A stretch of 64,000 nt of DNA from CAG-390 sp045644325 (lineage in GTDB: Bacteria; Bacillota; Clostridia; Oscillospirales; CAG-272), in assembly GCA_045644325.1 (NCBI GenBank), contig JAZRGT010000030.1:1-64000 (forward strand). Reading direction: 5' to 3'. The notes beneath the pieces were generated by a model, which had not been told where the DNA came from, did not search any database, and was given only the letters and a program-made list of their open reading frames with translations. The position numbers and the translations under genes were made by a program. Positions within the stretch are counted from its first letter, which is position 1, and each line of letters begins with the position of its first letter. This document shows positions 32,987 through 41,091 of the stretch, piece after piece.

Positions 32987-34195
32987 TTATTCCGTTGCCT
33001 TGAAATTGTAGATAGGCTTGATGCGGCAGACTATCTCTGCGGTGGGGGTGATGTTTTCAACTATCTCATCCATACTCTTATATGCCATAGGAGATTCGTC
33101 AAGAGTGTCGGGGACTACGCAGGTCGAGTAGATTCCCGCCATCTGCTCCTCGTATTCCGCCATAGTCAGACGCTCGAACGCCGCAGAGCGCGACATAAGT
33201 CTGCCCGCTCCGTGGGGTGCGGAGTAATTCCAATCCTCGTTGCCGCGGCCGATGCAGATGAGCGAGCCGTCGCGCATGTTGATGGGAATGAGAAGCTTTT
33301 CGCCCTCCTTCGCCGAGACCGCGCCTTTGCGGAGTATCATTTCGTCAACGTCGACGTAGTTATGAACGGTTTCGAAGGCTTCAAGCGCGGTGAGTCCGAC
33401 TCTTTCAAGCAAGATCTCCGCCATTCTTTCGCGATTGCGCTTTGCGAACTTCTGACAGATGTCAACGTCGTGGATATAATCCTCCATAAAACGTCCGTAA
33501 AGATAGCAAAGATCGGCGGGGAGCGTAGGCTCCTTTGCTTCCCATTCCTTTGCCATAGCCTTGAGAGTATCCTGAATCTCGCTTCTGCGCCCCGTCTCCT
33601 TGTAGGTGCGGATGATCTCCTCGCGGCGGTTGAAATATTCCTCCTTGCCGAGGTTGAGATCGACGGCGATGCCCTGATAATAATCCGCAACCTGCGTACC
33701 GAGATTTCGGCTTCCCGAGTGGATGACGAGGTACTTGTTGCTATCGGAGTCCTCATCTATCTCGATGAAGTGATTGCCTCCGCCGAGCGTGCCGAGGCTT
33801 CGCTCAAGACGCTTGGCGTCCTTGAGGTATCTATAACAGCGGAGAACGGTGAGGTCAAAACGCTCGTTTCGACCTTCCCAGACCTCTCTGCCCGAGGGGA
33901 TGAAATGCGCGGCTTCGTCGAACTTTTCAAGGTCGATATCTACCTTTCCGAGCGCGACGGTGTACATTCCGCATCCGATATCCACGCCCACCATCGCGGG
34001 AACGATCTTGTCGGTTATTGTCATTGTCGTACCGATGGTACAACCCTTGCCCGCGTGAACGTCGGGCATTATTCTTATCCTCGAGGACGAAAACGCCTCG
34101 GTGTCACAAACCGTCTTGATTTGATCGCGCGCACCGTCCTCAAGGGTGGACGCGAAGCAACGGGCGGTGTTATAATTGCCTATAATTTCTATCAT
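32987..34195 (-). CDS. rtcB: RtcB RNA ligase
   Basis: 402 residues, the compact RtcB form. Manganese and guanylylation residues are all visible: PDVHAGKG (44-51), GVDIGCGM with C75, GTLGGGNHFIE, HSGSRNLG, HNYVD, AVSAKEGE, and APHGAGR with the nucleophile H328. Joins 2',3'-cyclic phosphate (3'-phosphate) ends to 5'-OH ends of RNA using GTP, repairing cuts by ribonuclease toxins or splicing. No archease gene is seen nearby. Third of four genes in a unit with three small proteins of unknown role. Confidence 0.96.
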   Translation of the reverse strand: MIEIIGNYNTARCFASTLEDGARDQIKTVCDTEAFSSSRIRIMPDVHAGKGCTIGTTMTITDKIVPAMVGVDIGCGMYTVALGKVDIDLEKFDEAAHFIPSGREVWEGRNERFDLTVLRCYRYLKDAKRLERSLGTLGGGNHFIEIDEDSDSNKYLVIHSGSRNLGTQVADYYQGIAVDLNLGKEEYFNRREEIIRTYKETGRRSEIQDTLKAMAKEWEAKEPTLPADLCYLYGRFMEDYIHDVDICQKFAKRNRERMAEILLERVGLTALEAFETVHNYVDVDEMILRKGAVSAKEGEKLLIPINMRDGSLICIGRGNEDWNYSAPHGAGRLMSRSAAFERLTMAEYEEQMAGIYSTCVVPDTLDESPMAYKSMDEIVENITPTAEIVCRIKPIYNFKATE

Positions 34196-34207
34196 AGCTT
34201 TCTCCTT

Positions 34208-34711
34208 TCATCCCTCAAAGGGAGTCTGTAAGACGTAAGGCAGGTGGGTGTCGATTTCAAGCTGAATGACGGGTGTGGGGAAATCTTCGTGAAGCAGGGC
34301 GTTGTCAAGTATCGGAAGCACCTTAAAAGGAAAATCCGGATCGGGCGAGTAGCTGTGCTCCCAACAAGTCCTTTTCATAATTACCCCGGTATCAAGCAGA
34401 GTTTTCTCAACCATATCGGGCGATTCCACTATTCTGCCGCAGACGTGATACCAACCGTTGTACCAGATCGTTCCGTCCTTTTCAAGCTGACCCGTGACGT
34501 TATAGACCTCGGGGGGCTTGCGCGGATCGATGCCGAGGGAGCGTAAAAACTCCGTCACACGGTCAGATGCCTCCATAATGACTTTATCGAAATTCCGACA
34601 GCCGACGCAGCTGCACTGCTCACCTATTGACTTGATATCCGTGCGCTCATAAAATGCACGGGTGCGCTCGACGTCGACGTCGAGGATACAGTTATTAAGC
34701 TTAAAGATCAT
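34208..34711 (-). CDS. Unknown soluble protein with CxCxxC motif, upstream of rtcB
   Basis: 167 residues. N-terminal NNCILDVDVERTRAFYER, then CSCVGC (about 33-38), a possible metal site, and a Trp/Tyr-rich centre (IWYNGWYHVCG). No signal peptide. Family not recognised with confidence; length and composition resemble orphan immunity or SMI1-like small proteins. Overlaps the preceding gene by 11 bp and ends 12 nt before rtcB, so it belongs to the RNA-repair unit. Confidence 0.65.
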   Translation of the reverse strand: MIFKLNNCILDVDVERTRAFYERTDIKSIGEQCSCVGCRNFDKVIMEASDRVTEFLRSLGIDPRKPPEVYNVTGQLEKDGTIWYNGWYHVCGRIVESPDMVEKTLLDTGVIMKRTCWEHSYSPDPDFPFKVLPILDNALLHEDFPTPVIQLEIDTHLPYVLQTPFEG

Positions 34712-35126
34712 TGAATGCTCCTTTCTCGAAATAGCGTGAAAGTAATTCTTTGTCGCAGTAATAAGGGCCGCACATATAGCCCTCGTGAGTTTTGATATAA
34801 GTCCACGAGAAATCCTTTGCTACGACGTAAATTTCAATGCACTCCTCAAGATCGTCGGAGCAGATTTTACCGTGTTCTGTGAAAGAGAGCATATTTTTAC
34901 CGAAGCGTTCAAAAAATATTGCGTTCTCTTTTTCTTCGGGCGGGATACTGTCGAAGGCATCCATTGCGTCGATCCGCTCAAGATAGCATTCTTTGGGAAG
35001 ATATCCCCAAGAGAAAAGATGCCAGATATACTGTTCTGCGTGAATCAGAAATTTATCCCGCGGATTTTTGTATAAAGGCGATGCAAAGCTGTCGAGCCAT
35101 TGTTTTTTGAATTTCTCGTACTTCAT
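34701..35126 (-). CDS. DUF4275-like small protein, first gene of the rtcB unit
   Basis: 141 residues, soluble. C-terminal IYVVAKDFSWTYIKTHE followed by GPYY matches my memory of DUF4275, a family of unknown function in Bacillota; N-terminal half is aromatic and acidic. Site AAAGGAATA lies before the ATG. A promoter at 35167-35195 drives this and the next three genes. Confidence 0.65.
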   Translation of the reverse strand: MKYEKFKKQWLDSFASPLYKNPRDKFLIHAEQYIWHLFSWGYLPKECYLERIDAMDAFDSIPPEEKENAIFFERFGKNMLSFTEHGKICSDDLEECIEIYVVAKDFSWTYIKTHEGYMCGPYYCDKELLSRYFEKGAFNDL

Positions 35127-35166
35127 ATTGATTATTCCTTTCGTTAGAATTTCACCTTACGCTCAT

Positions 35167-35195
35167 ATTTTACCATTAACGGGAAACTTTTTCAC
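35167..35195 (-). promoter_or_regulatory. Promoter of the rtcB unit
   Basis: GTGAAA (35190-35195), 17 nt, TAAAAT (35167-35172) on the minus strand. Contains the same ATTTTACCATTAACG block as the HPr-like promoter, in the same position relative to the -10 box. Confidence 0.6.
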
Positions 35196-35199
35196 GGAA

Positions 35200-35235
35200 A
35201 AAAAGCTGCGAACTTACTAAAGTTCGCAGCTTTTT
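35200..35235 (-). terminator. Terminator of the WYL unit
   Basis: Sixteen-base perfect stem AAAAAGCTGCGAACTT / AAGTTCGCAGCTTTTT, loop ACTA, symmetric A/T runs. Two tandem copies of TTTTTAGTGC follow at 35231-35250. Confidence 0.85.
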
Positions 35236-35252
35236 AGTGCTTTTTAGTGCTT

Positions 35253-36158
35253 TTATCTTAAATTCAGAAGCTTTTGAGCCAAAAGCTTCTTTTTTATCAG
35301 CTCGACGAAGGAGTCGGGAGCCTCGGCTTTGACGCGCGGACCGAATGAGAGCGTGCGGATGACGATCTCGGACTCGTCCTTGTGGTCGAATTTGACGTGA
35401 AGCAGGTATTCGTCCTTACCCACCTTTTCTGCCCGCTTTTCAAAGTGTGCAAAGTGGAGCATACACCGCTCGAGGGCGTTTCGCTCGTCCTTGATGCGGA
35501 GGGTGACGGTATCGTATCGCTCCTCGCGGGGGATGTGCTTGAAAGTCTCGCCGCAATATTTTACCGATTTGATCTTCGAGAGATTGATCGTGTGCAGATA
35601 CTTGCATCCGTCGGTGATAAGTCGGAATTTGTCGTCCTTTTCGGAATACTCGAGCCGCAAGGGCATGACCTTTGCATACATCTCTTTGCCGCTTCTGTTG
35701 GTTAGATTGACCTTGATCGGAGTACCCGCGCGGATAGCGGAGAGGATGATGCGAAAGCGTTCGATGTATCCCTCGTCGGAGAAATCGTCGCCGTCGCAGT
35801 ATTTATCGTAGACGTAATAGTCATCGGGAGTGAAGAGAGGCTCGACGTCATCGAGTCCGTCAAAGGAAACGTCAAAGAGCTTGACTCGCGGATCAAGAGA
35901 GATCGCCTTAAGCCAGCTTTTTTGCAGAGAGGTCAGAGGAACTGTAGGCTTATGCTTCAAAACCGTGCTCATATCGGGACGGAGAAGCTGCCATTTACCG
36001 CTTTTGAGAGAGGGAAGAATGGTCGTAATACTCTCGCCGAAGGCGCGCTCCGAGACGATCTTCTGAAGCTCGCGCTCGTCGCGCTCGCCGTCGATGATCT
36101 TTGAAATGATCTCGGCAACGGTGTTGTAGTAAGCGGAATAAAGCTCGCTGAATATCAT
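35253..36158 (-). CDS. WYL-domain protein 1
   Basis: 301 residues. Short N-terminal helical part, then a WYL-type SH3-like core (about 140-215: AIRAGTPIKVNLTNRSGK, MPLRLEYSEKDDKFRLI, INLSKIKSVKY) and a C-terminal WCX-like extension. WYL domains bind nucleotides or other small ligands and often regulate transcription. It lacks a clear helix-turn-helix and may act as a partner of the larger WYL protein, whose stop overlaps its start by 4 bp (ATGA). Confidence 0.8.
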   Translation of the reverse strand: MIFSELYSAYYNTVAEIISKIIDGERDERELQKIVSERAFGESITTILPSLKSGKWQLLRPDMSTVLKHKPTVPLTSLQKSWLKAISLDPRVKLFDVSFDGLDDVEPLFTPDDYYVYDKYCDGDDFSDEGYIERFRIILSAIRAGTPIKVNLTNRSGKEMYAKVMPLRLEYSEKDDKFRLITDGCKYLHTINLSKIKSVKYCGETFKHIPREERYDTVTLRIKDERNALERCMLHFAHFEKRAEKVGKDEYLLHVKFDHKDESEIVIRTLSFGPRVKAEAPDSFVELIKKKLLAQKLLNLR

Positions 36159-37411
36159 TGATCGCTCACCTCGATTCCGTACATTCTGTACATTTCTTCA
36201 AGATCGCGATTAAATTTGTTTTCGTCGGTTCGGTTTGAAAAATTCAATTGCACGATGCGGCAGATGAAGGTTCTGATCCAGGGGATTATCTCGCTCGTTT
36301 CGTAAACGTCGGCGGTGAAGCGGTAGGTGGAATCGTCGATCTTTTCAACCGTGCCGTTACGCTTTTCGCGGTAAAGACGCTTGACTATGTAATCCTCGTT
36401 CGGCTCGACTTTGATCGTAAAAGTCACGCGCTCAAGGCTTGGTCTGCCGCGCCTGCCTCGGTTTACCACAACGCCCCACATATTGCTCTGCTTCTGATCG
36501 AGCATAGCGCGAAGCTCGTCAAAACGCGGCGTGACCTCCTCAAGCTTGACGGCGGAAAGATAGTCGATCCTGAGGGAGCGGAAATTATTGAAATCGGGCT
36601 GATACGCGATCAGATGCTGCTTGCCATTCTGCGTGCTGATGAAGATGCGCAGCGGGATTATGCGGTTTCGCCTCGGCTCGTCCGAGCGGCGGCTGTGATT
36701 CGTTACCGTGATAACTCGCTTCTGCCTCATAGCCGTGAATAATGCGGCAAGGACTTCGCTGTCCATCGCGCCCGTGATATAGTGATGCTTGAAGCCAAAG
36801 GCGTTCTTATGCGTGCGCGTTCTGTCAAGCAGAAATGAGCCGATAACACCGCAAGGTGCCACCTCGGAATAGAAATCGAGAAGATCACAGTAGTCCGAAA
36901 GATCAAAGCCTTCCGCGCGGCGGTAAAGCATACGCTTGCCCGATTTTTCGGAGATTATAATGCCTTCATCGCAGTATTCCTTGAGCTTTTTGCGCAGAGT
37001 CGATTCGTCGAACATCATCGGCGAGTCGAACTCGGAGAGATAGTCGCGGTCGATCATTTGCATAATCTCGGGAATCGAAAGCGCGATCTCGGGCGAGTGA
37101 AGAATATCGAAGAGGATGAAATGGAGGGTGATATCGCCGTCGGTGAAGCTTTTGGACTTCCAAGCCTTATAGAAAGGATTGTGACGCGAGGATCGGCTGT
37201 CGATCGAGATGAAGATATTCTTTCCCTCGGGCGTGCGGACGAAGCTCATATGATCGCCGAGAATGCTCTCCATACGGCGGCGCTCGTCGTCGTAGGAGCG
37301 CGCGCTTTTTTGGTTGTATCCGTCGCGGCTCTTGAAGCCGTAGACGTAAAACTCGCGCATAAAAGCGCGTATTCGCTCAAAATTCTTAATGAGCTCGCTG
37401 TAAGACGACAT
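36155..37411 (-). CDS. WYL-domain transcriptional regulator 2
   Basis: 418 residues. N-terminal region (1-170) with helices and DNA-binding appearance (YNQKSARSYDDERRRME, STLRKKLKEYCDEGIIISEK as a winged helix), WYL core about 225-300 (AMRQKRVITVTNH, NRIIPLRIFISTQNGKQHLI, FRSLRIDYLSAVKLEE), and a WCX domain to the end. A tandem pair of WYL genes suggests a heteromeric regulator. It lies next to, but in a separate unit from, the RtcB operon. Confidence 0.85.
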   Translation of the reverse strand: MSSYSELIKNFERIRAFMREFYVYGFKSRDGYNQKSARSYDDERRRMESILGDHMSFVRTPEGKNIFISIDSRSSRHNPFYKAWKSKSFTDGDITLHFILFDILHSPEIALSIPEIMQMIDRDYLSEFDSPMMFDESTLRKKLKEYCDEGIIISEKSGKRMLYRRAEGFDLSDYCDLLDFYSEVAPCGVIGSFLLDRTRTHKNAFGFKHHYITGAMDSEVLAALFTAMRQKRVITVTNHSRRSDEPRRNRIIPLRIFISTQNGKQHLIAYQPDFNNFRSLRIDYLSAVKLEEVTPRFDELRAMLDQKQSNMWGVVVNRGRRGRPSLERVTFTIKVEPNEDYIVKRLYREKRNGTVEKIDDSTYRFTADVYETSEIIPWIRTFICRIVQLNFSNRTDENKFNRDLEEMYRMYGIEVSDQ

Positions 37412-37429
37412 TGTTGCCTCCTTCCTACG

Positions 37430-38305
37430 CTAACTGCTGATATAAAACGGTTCGTTAAATGCTCCGCGACGATATTCGATGATGAATTCCTCGCCGATCT
37501 CGTAGCTGTAATAATTCGAAGATGAAACGTCAAGCTCGATGGTCTTGCCGTCAAGCTCCAAGATGAAAGAATAATCGACCGATTTGCCGGCGGTATCTAC
37601 GTCTTTATCAACTATGATCGCGGTATGCTCCACGGGTTCGATGATATCCAAGGCGTAATTCATATTCAAGGCAGTGGTCCACGTGATAATGAAGAACATA
37701 AAGCAGACTACGATGGGCATCAGCACGAGATTAGCAGACGTATAATCAAGCAAGTCCATTCTCACCAAAAAGAAAGAAATTATTCCGGCGATTATTCCGA
37801 TGATCAATGGAACCACCCAAAAGTGCAGTCCGCGTGGATTTTCGATGAAGGAATACGCACGCGCATCCAAAATCATAAAGAGCGCCAAAAACGTCGCCTC
37901 GAGATCTAGCCATTTGTAGACCTTCAGTTCCTTCAGATATTTCAGAACGAGATACCCGAACATTACGAAAAACAGCACCGTTATATAGATCAGATATATT
38001 TTGTTCGATAACGTGATCACTGTTATCCAAGGAACGGCAGAAAAGAGCAATGAAAGGAGCCTGCCGAATTTTGGCAGTTCTTTTTTATTGCGGAAGGTAA
38101 AAAATACTATCGTTGCGGTAATCGCAAGCTTGAATATGACCGTAACGATGAAGCTGTCGCGAACCTCCTGGAGCGAGGGATGATTAGAAAAAGTGAATAA
38201 AAGTATCGAACCTACAACAACCAATATACAAATCACAACAGGCTGCAGAAGTCCCGATGCTTTTGTTTTTTGGTGATTCTTCTTTTTCTTTGAGTGCCTT
38301 TTCAT
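37430..38305 (-). CDS. Unknown multi-pass membrane protein
   Basis: 291 residues: strongly basic start (KRHSKKKKNHQKTK), about seven membrane helices to residue 225, then a small beta-rich tail (VDYSFILELDGKTIELD, EEFIIEYRRG) reminiscent of DUF3592-type domains. No enzyme motif. Sits between the nitroreductase gene (5-nt gap) and WYL regulator 2. Confidence 0.65.
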   Translation of the reverse strand: MKRHSKKKKNHQKTKASGLLQPVVICILVVVGSILLFTFSNHPSLQEVRDSFIVTVIFKLAITATIVFFTFRNKKELPKFGRLLSLLFSAVPWITVITLSNKIYLIYITVLFFVMFGYLVLKYLKELKVYKWLDLEATFLALFMILDARAYSFIENPRGLHFWVVPLIIGIIAGIISFFLVRMDLLDYTSANLVLMPIVVCFMFFIITWTTALNMNYALDIIEPVEHTAIIVDKDVDTAGKSVDYSFILELDGKTIELDVSSSNYYSYEIGEEFIIEYRRGAFNEPFYISS

Positions 38306-38310
38306 AGCTG

Positions 38311-38841
38311 TTAATCAATAAATTTAACTATCTCGTCCATATCCTTGCGCTTTTTGGTGCGGAGTTTATCTCCTTCCTTGGCGTATCCGATAGTGATGAC
38401 GAGCCTTACTGGCGCGTCGAGAGAGCAGATCTTGCGGATCTCCGCGTCGTCGAGCCAGCCGAGAATACAGCTTCCGAGCCCCTGTGCGGCGGCTTCCGCG
38501 GTGATGTAGGCGGAAAGGATGCCGATGTCGATCGAGCGGTAGTCGTTGCCCTTGACCTTCGCGCCGAGCGCGGCGGATGCGACGTAGGGCTTTTCGGAAA
38601 TTACGATAAGCACGGGCGCGTCGGTTGCGAATTTATTCATTCCCATACCCTGAACGGCTTTTGCTACAGCCTTCGCCGACTCGCCGCGGCAGACCGTCAT
38701 AAGATACGGCTGACCGTTGCAAGCGGAAGGGGAGAGGCGCGCCGAGTCAAGTATTGCTTGCAGTTTTTCTTCTTCGACCGCCCTCGCCGCATCGTAACTG
38801 CGGCAGGATTGGCGGGTGTTTGCTATTTCTGTGAAGTTCAT
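38311..38841 (-). CDS. Nitroreductase family protein (FMN-dependent)
   Basis: 176 residues, the short family form. RQSCRSYD for FMN phosphate binding at 10-17, SPSACNGQPY at 37-46, and AAQGLGSCILGW near 115. Reduces nitro or quinone compounds with NAD(P)H, physiological substrate unknown. Member of the unit leading to the two WYL genes. Confidence 0.88.
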   Translation of the reverse strand: MNFTEIANTRQSCRSYDAARAVEEEKLQAILDSARLSPSACNGQPYLMTVCRGESAKAVAKAVQGMGMNKFATDAPVLIVISEKPYVASAALGAKVKGNDYRSIDIGILSAYITAEAAAQGLGSCILGWLDDAEIRKICSLDAPVRLVITIGYAKEGDKLRTKKRKDMDEIVKFID

Positions 38842-38867
38842 TATATATTTTCCTTTTCGTGTTAGAA

Positions 38868-39413
38868 TTAGTCTGTTTGTCGTTTTTTAGCATCAATAAT
38901 TAATGATACCATTCCCAATTGGCCGTCTTTGTTTCGTGTATCAAAGCGCAAGGAACGGCCGATTTTTCCATCTTGCTCGTTCCAATGCTTATAATGAAAA
39001 ACTCCGTTTTCATCGCAGTATTCGAGTAAATCTACCTCAAATCCCGCTTTTTCAAACACTGTGCACAAGGTTTTATAATAGTAAACAATTTTGTGAGTGT
39101 ACGCCGGATGATTGGGATCGCCGTTTCCGCCAACTTGGACAATGTTTTGATACCATTCGTTTCTGAAATTAGCATCGGGAACCGCTACTCTTATGTATCC
39201 ACCGTTGGAAAGAAAGTCATAACAGTTTTGTGCTGCGACGATGCCTTCGTCAAGCGTCATATGCTCCCACACATGTTCGGCTAAAAAAGCAGTCGGTTTT
39301 TCTGTCGAAAACATCTTTTCAAAATCATCACGGTTTAGAAGATTCAGCTCACATTCTTGCGTGCTAATCCAACCTTCATATGCCGTTTTTCCTGCTCCAA
39401 TTATTACTTTCAT
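38868..39413 (-). CDS. Predicted class I SAM-dependent methyltransferase (COG4627-like)
   Basis: 181 residues. The usual motif I appears as IIGAGKTAYEGW, motif II-like LNLLNRDDFEK and the AEHVWEHM post-motif, followed by YDFLSNGGYIRVAVPD, the typical beta-5 region of this short family. Substrate unknown, possibly a glycan or small molecule. First gene of the five-gene unit; codon use is slightly more AT-rich than its neighbours and it lies against the inverted-repeat element. Confidence 0.75.
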   Translation of the reverse strand: MKVIIGAGKTAYEGWISTQECELNLLNRDDFEKMFSTEKPTAFLAEHVWEHMTLDEGIVAAQNCYDFLSNGGYIRVAVPDANFRNEWYQNIVQVGGNGDPNHPAYTHKIVYYYKTLCTVFEKAGFEVDLLEYCDENGVFHYKHWNEQDGKIGRSLRFDTRNKDGQLGMVSLIIDAKKRQTD

Positions 39414-39834
39414 ATTTGTTTTACTCTGTTTTCTTATAGAAACTTTTTATTGTATTAATTGAAATTCGATGTTTAGAAAGCATATGTTCGCACTTGTGTG
39501 CCAGCCTTCCCCAGAGGGGGAAGGTGTCACGAAGTGACGGATGAGGTGCCTAATAAGATATTGTTTTTCGAGCGAAGCGAGAAAATCTTCCCGATTGACC
39601 AATTATAAATTGTTTTCTTAACCATATTTGGCAAATATCCTTTGTGTGGTATTATTTTGCAATCTGAATCCAGAACGAAGTATTTAGTTGGCTGTATTTT
39701 GGAAGATTTTCGCTACGCGAAAAACAGTATCTTATTAGGCGCCTCATCCGACTCGCAAGCGAGCCACCTTCCCCCACCGGGGAAGGCTGAGTTTGAGAGT
39801 GCGAACATCGCTTTTCTGTTTGAGATCTGTATAA
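39414..39834. other. 421-bp region without genes, holding a second inverted-repeat element
   Basis: No credible gene. Contains the inverted-repeat element 39485-39812 and the 5' leader of the methyltransferase unit; I see no clear promoter hexamers for that unit. Confidence 0.6.
39485..39812. repeat. Imperfect long inverted-repeat element, same family as 19630-19994
   Basis: Left arm about 39485-39591 and right arm about 39701-39812 are imperfect reverse complements. Shared blocks include ATGTTCGCACT, CAGCCTTCCCC, GGGGGAAGGTG, CGGATGAGG, GCCTAATAAGATA, TGTTTTTCG and AAAATCTTCC. Small hairpins differ between arms (CACGAAGTG versus CTCGCTTGCGAG) yet each stays self-complementary, so structure seems conserved. 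The core CCTTCCCC...GGGGAAGG...GGATGAGG is common to the element at 19.6 kb. Confidence 0.8.
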
Positions 39835-40329
39835 TTAATCAACTAATTTATCAACGGTTAAATCAACCAGCTCAAATTTTAGTGCTTTGCGCAGTTCATC
39901 AAGTGTGATCTCGACCTGATATCCTATCTTGCCCGCGCTGAAAAGGATGGTTTCAAAATTCGCGGCGGTTGCGTCCGTGAAGGTGGGGAACTGCTTTTTC
40001 ATACCGATCGGCGAGCATCCGCCGTGGATGTAGCCTGTCAGCGGTAAGAGTTCCTTCTGCTTTATCATCACGATATTCTTCTCGCCCGCTGCGCGTGCGG
40101 CTTTTTTGAGATCAAGCTCGCGCTCTACGGGGATCATGAAAACATAGTAGTTCTTCGATGCGCCAACCGTCACGAGAGTTTTGAAAACATGATTGGGGTC
40201 CTGATTCAAAACCGTCGCGATCTCGATGCCGCTGATCGCGTCGGTGTCTACGTAAAGATGCTTTTCGTACTTGACTTTCTTCGAGTCAAGCAGACGCATC
40301 ACGTTTGTTTTTTCGTCTGTTTTTTTCAT
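39835..40329 (-). CDS. ybaK: YbaK/EbsC-type Cys-tRNA(Pro) deacylase
   Basis: 164 residues. VFKTLV with the catalytic Lys (about 50), MIPVERELDLKK and GGCSPIGMKK are hallmarks of YbaK. Hydrolyses Cys wrongly charged on tRNA-Pro. Last gene of a six-gene unit; starts within the stop of the preceding gene (ATGA). Confidence 0.92.
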   Translation of the reverse strand: MKKTDEKTNVMRLLDSKKVKYEKHLYVDTDAISGIEIATVLNQDPNHVFKTLVTVGASKNYYVFMIPVERELDLKKAARAAGEKNIVMIKQKELLPLTGYIHGGCSPIGMKKQFPTFTDATAANFETILFSAGKIGYQVEITLDELRKALKFELVDLTVDKLVD

Positions 40330-40613
40330 TTCAGCTCAAACTCGCCGAGCTTCGACTCTGCGATATAGTCGTTTCTGAAGGTGCGGAGAATTGCCATATG
40401 GGGCTGGGTGATGTGGATCTGCTGATGCTCCTTCGACTCCCACGCCTCGATGAGCAGAAGCTCGTTGGGATTCTCGTCGGCATAATAGTAGTCGTAGCGG
40501 ATGCATCCGTCCTCGGCGCGGACTGCGTCAAGCACGCCCTCGGACTTCATTCTCTCGACAAACGCCTCGCGCTTGCCCTCGTGGCAGATGAAACTAACGT
40601 AGATGGTATACAT
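40326..40613 (-). CDS. Antibiotic biosynthesis monooxygenase (ABM) domain protein
   Basis: 95 residues, dimeric alpha/beta-barrel type: start MYTIYVSFICHEGKREAFVE, EDGCIRYDYYYADENP, LLIEAWESKEHQQIH and the HITQPH segment. Members act as monooxygenases or quinone/autoinducer-handling proteins; no specific substrate can be assigned. Confidence 0.85.
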   Translation of the reverse strand: MYTIYVSFICHEGKREAFVERMKSEGVLDAVRAEDGCIRYDYYYADENPNELLLIEAWESKEHQQIHITQPHMAILRTFRNDYIAESKLGEFELK

Positions 40614-40626
40614 TTTTTATTCCTCC

Positions 40627-41079
40627 TTAAAGTTCGGCTAAAATGTCAGCCGCATTTGTATCGGGTTTTACTTTCGGCATTATCTTCTCGATGTTGCCGT
40701 TTTCGTCAATGATAAAGGTGGTGCGTACGACGCCCATAGATACCTTTCCGCACATCTTCTTTTCCTGCCACACGCCGTAAGCCTCGATGGCAACGCGGTC
40801 GGGGTCGGAGAGAAGGATGAAGGGAAGATCGTATTTTTCGGCAAACTTAACGTGCGATGCCACGCTGTCCTTGCTGATGCCGACGACCTCGACACCCTTT
40901 GCCTCGAACTGCTTGTATGCTCCCGCAAAAGCGCAAGCCTGACGGGTGCATCCGGGGGTGTTATCCTTGGGGTAAAAGTATAGAACTACCTTTTTGCCGA
41001 GGAGTGACGAGAGGGTAAAGTCATTTCCGTTTTTGTCCTTGAGAGTAAAGTCGGGGGCTTTCATTCCGATTTCAAGCAT
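40627..41079 (-). CDS. bcp: Thioredoxin-dependent peroxiredoxin, BCP type
   Basis: 150 residues. FYPKDNTPGCTRQAC: peroxidatic C44 and resolving C49 five residues apart, the BCP/PrxQ arrangement, with family Thr41 and a later Arg (VRTTF). Reduces H2O2 and alkyl hydroperoxides. In a unit with ABM and YbaK genes. Confidence 0.94.
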   Translation of the reverse strand: MLEIGMKAPDFTLKDKNGNDFTLSSLLGKKVVLYFYPKDNTPGCTRQACAFAGAYKQFEAKGVEVVGISKDSVASHVKFAEKYDLPFILLSDPDRVAIEAYGVWQEKKMCGKVSMGVVRTTFIIDENGNIEKIMPKVKPDTNAADILAEL

Positions 41080-41091
41080 ATTTTTTCCTCC

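Noticed and set aside
35231..35250. Tandem TTTTTAGTGC repeat as a regulatory element
   Set aside because: Two copies only, just beyond a strong terminator; more likely slippage of the T-rich tail.
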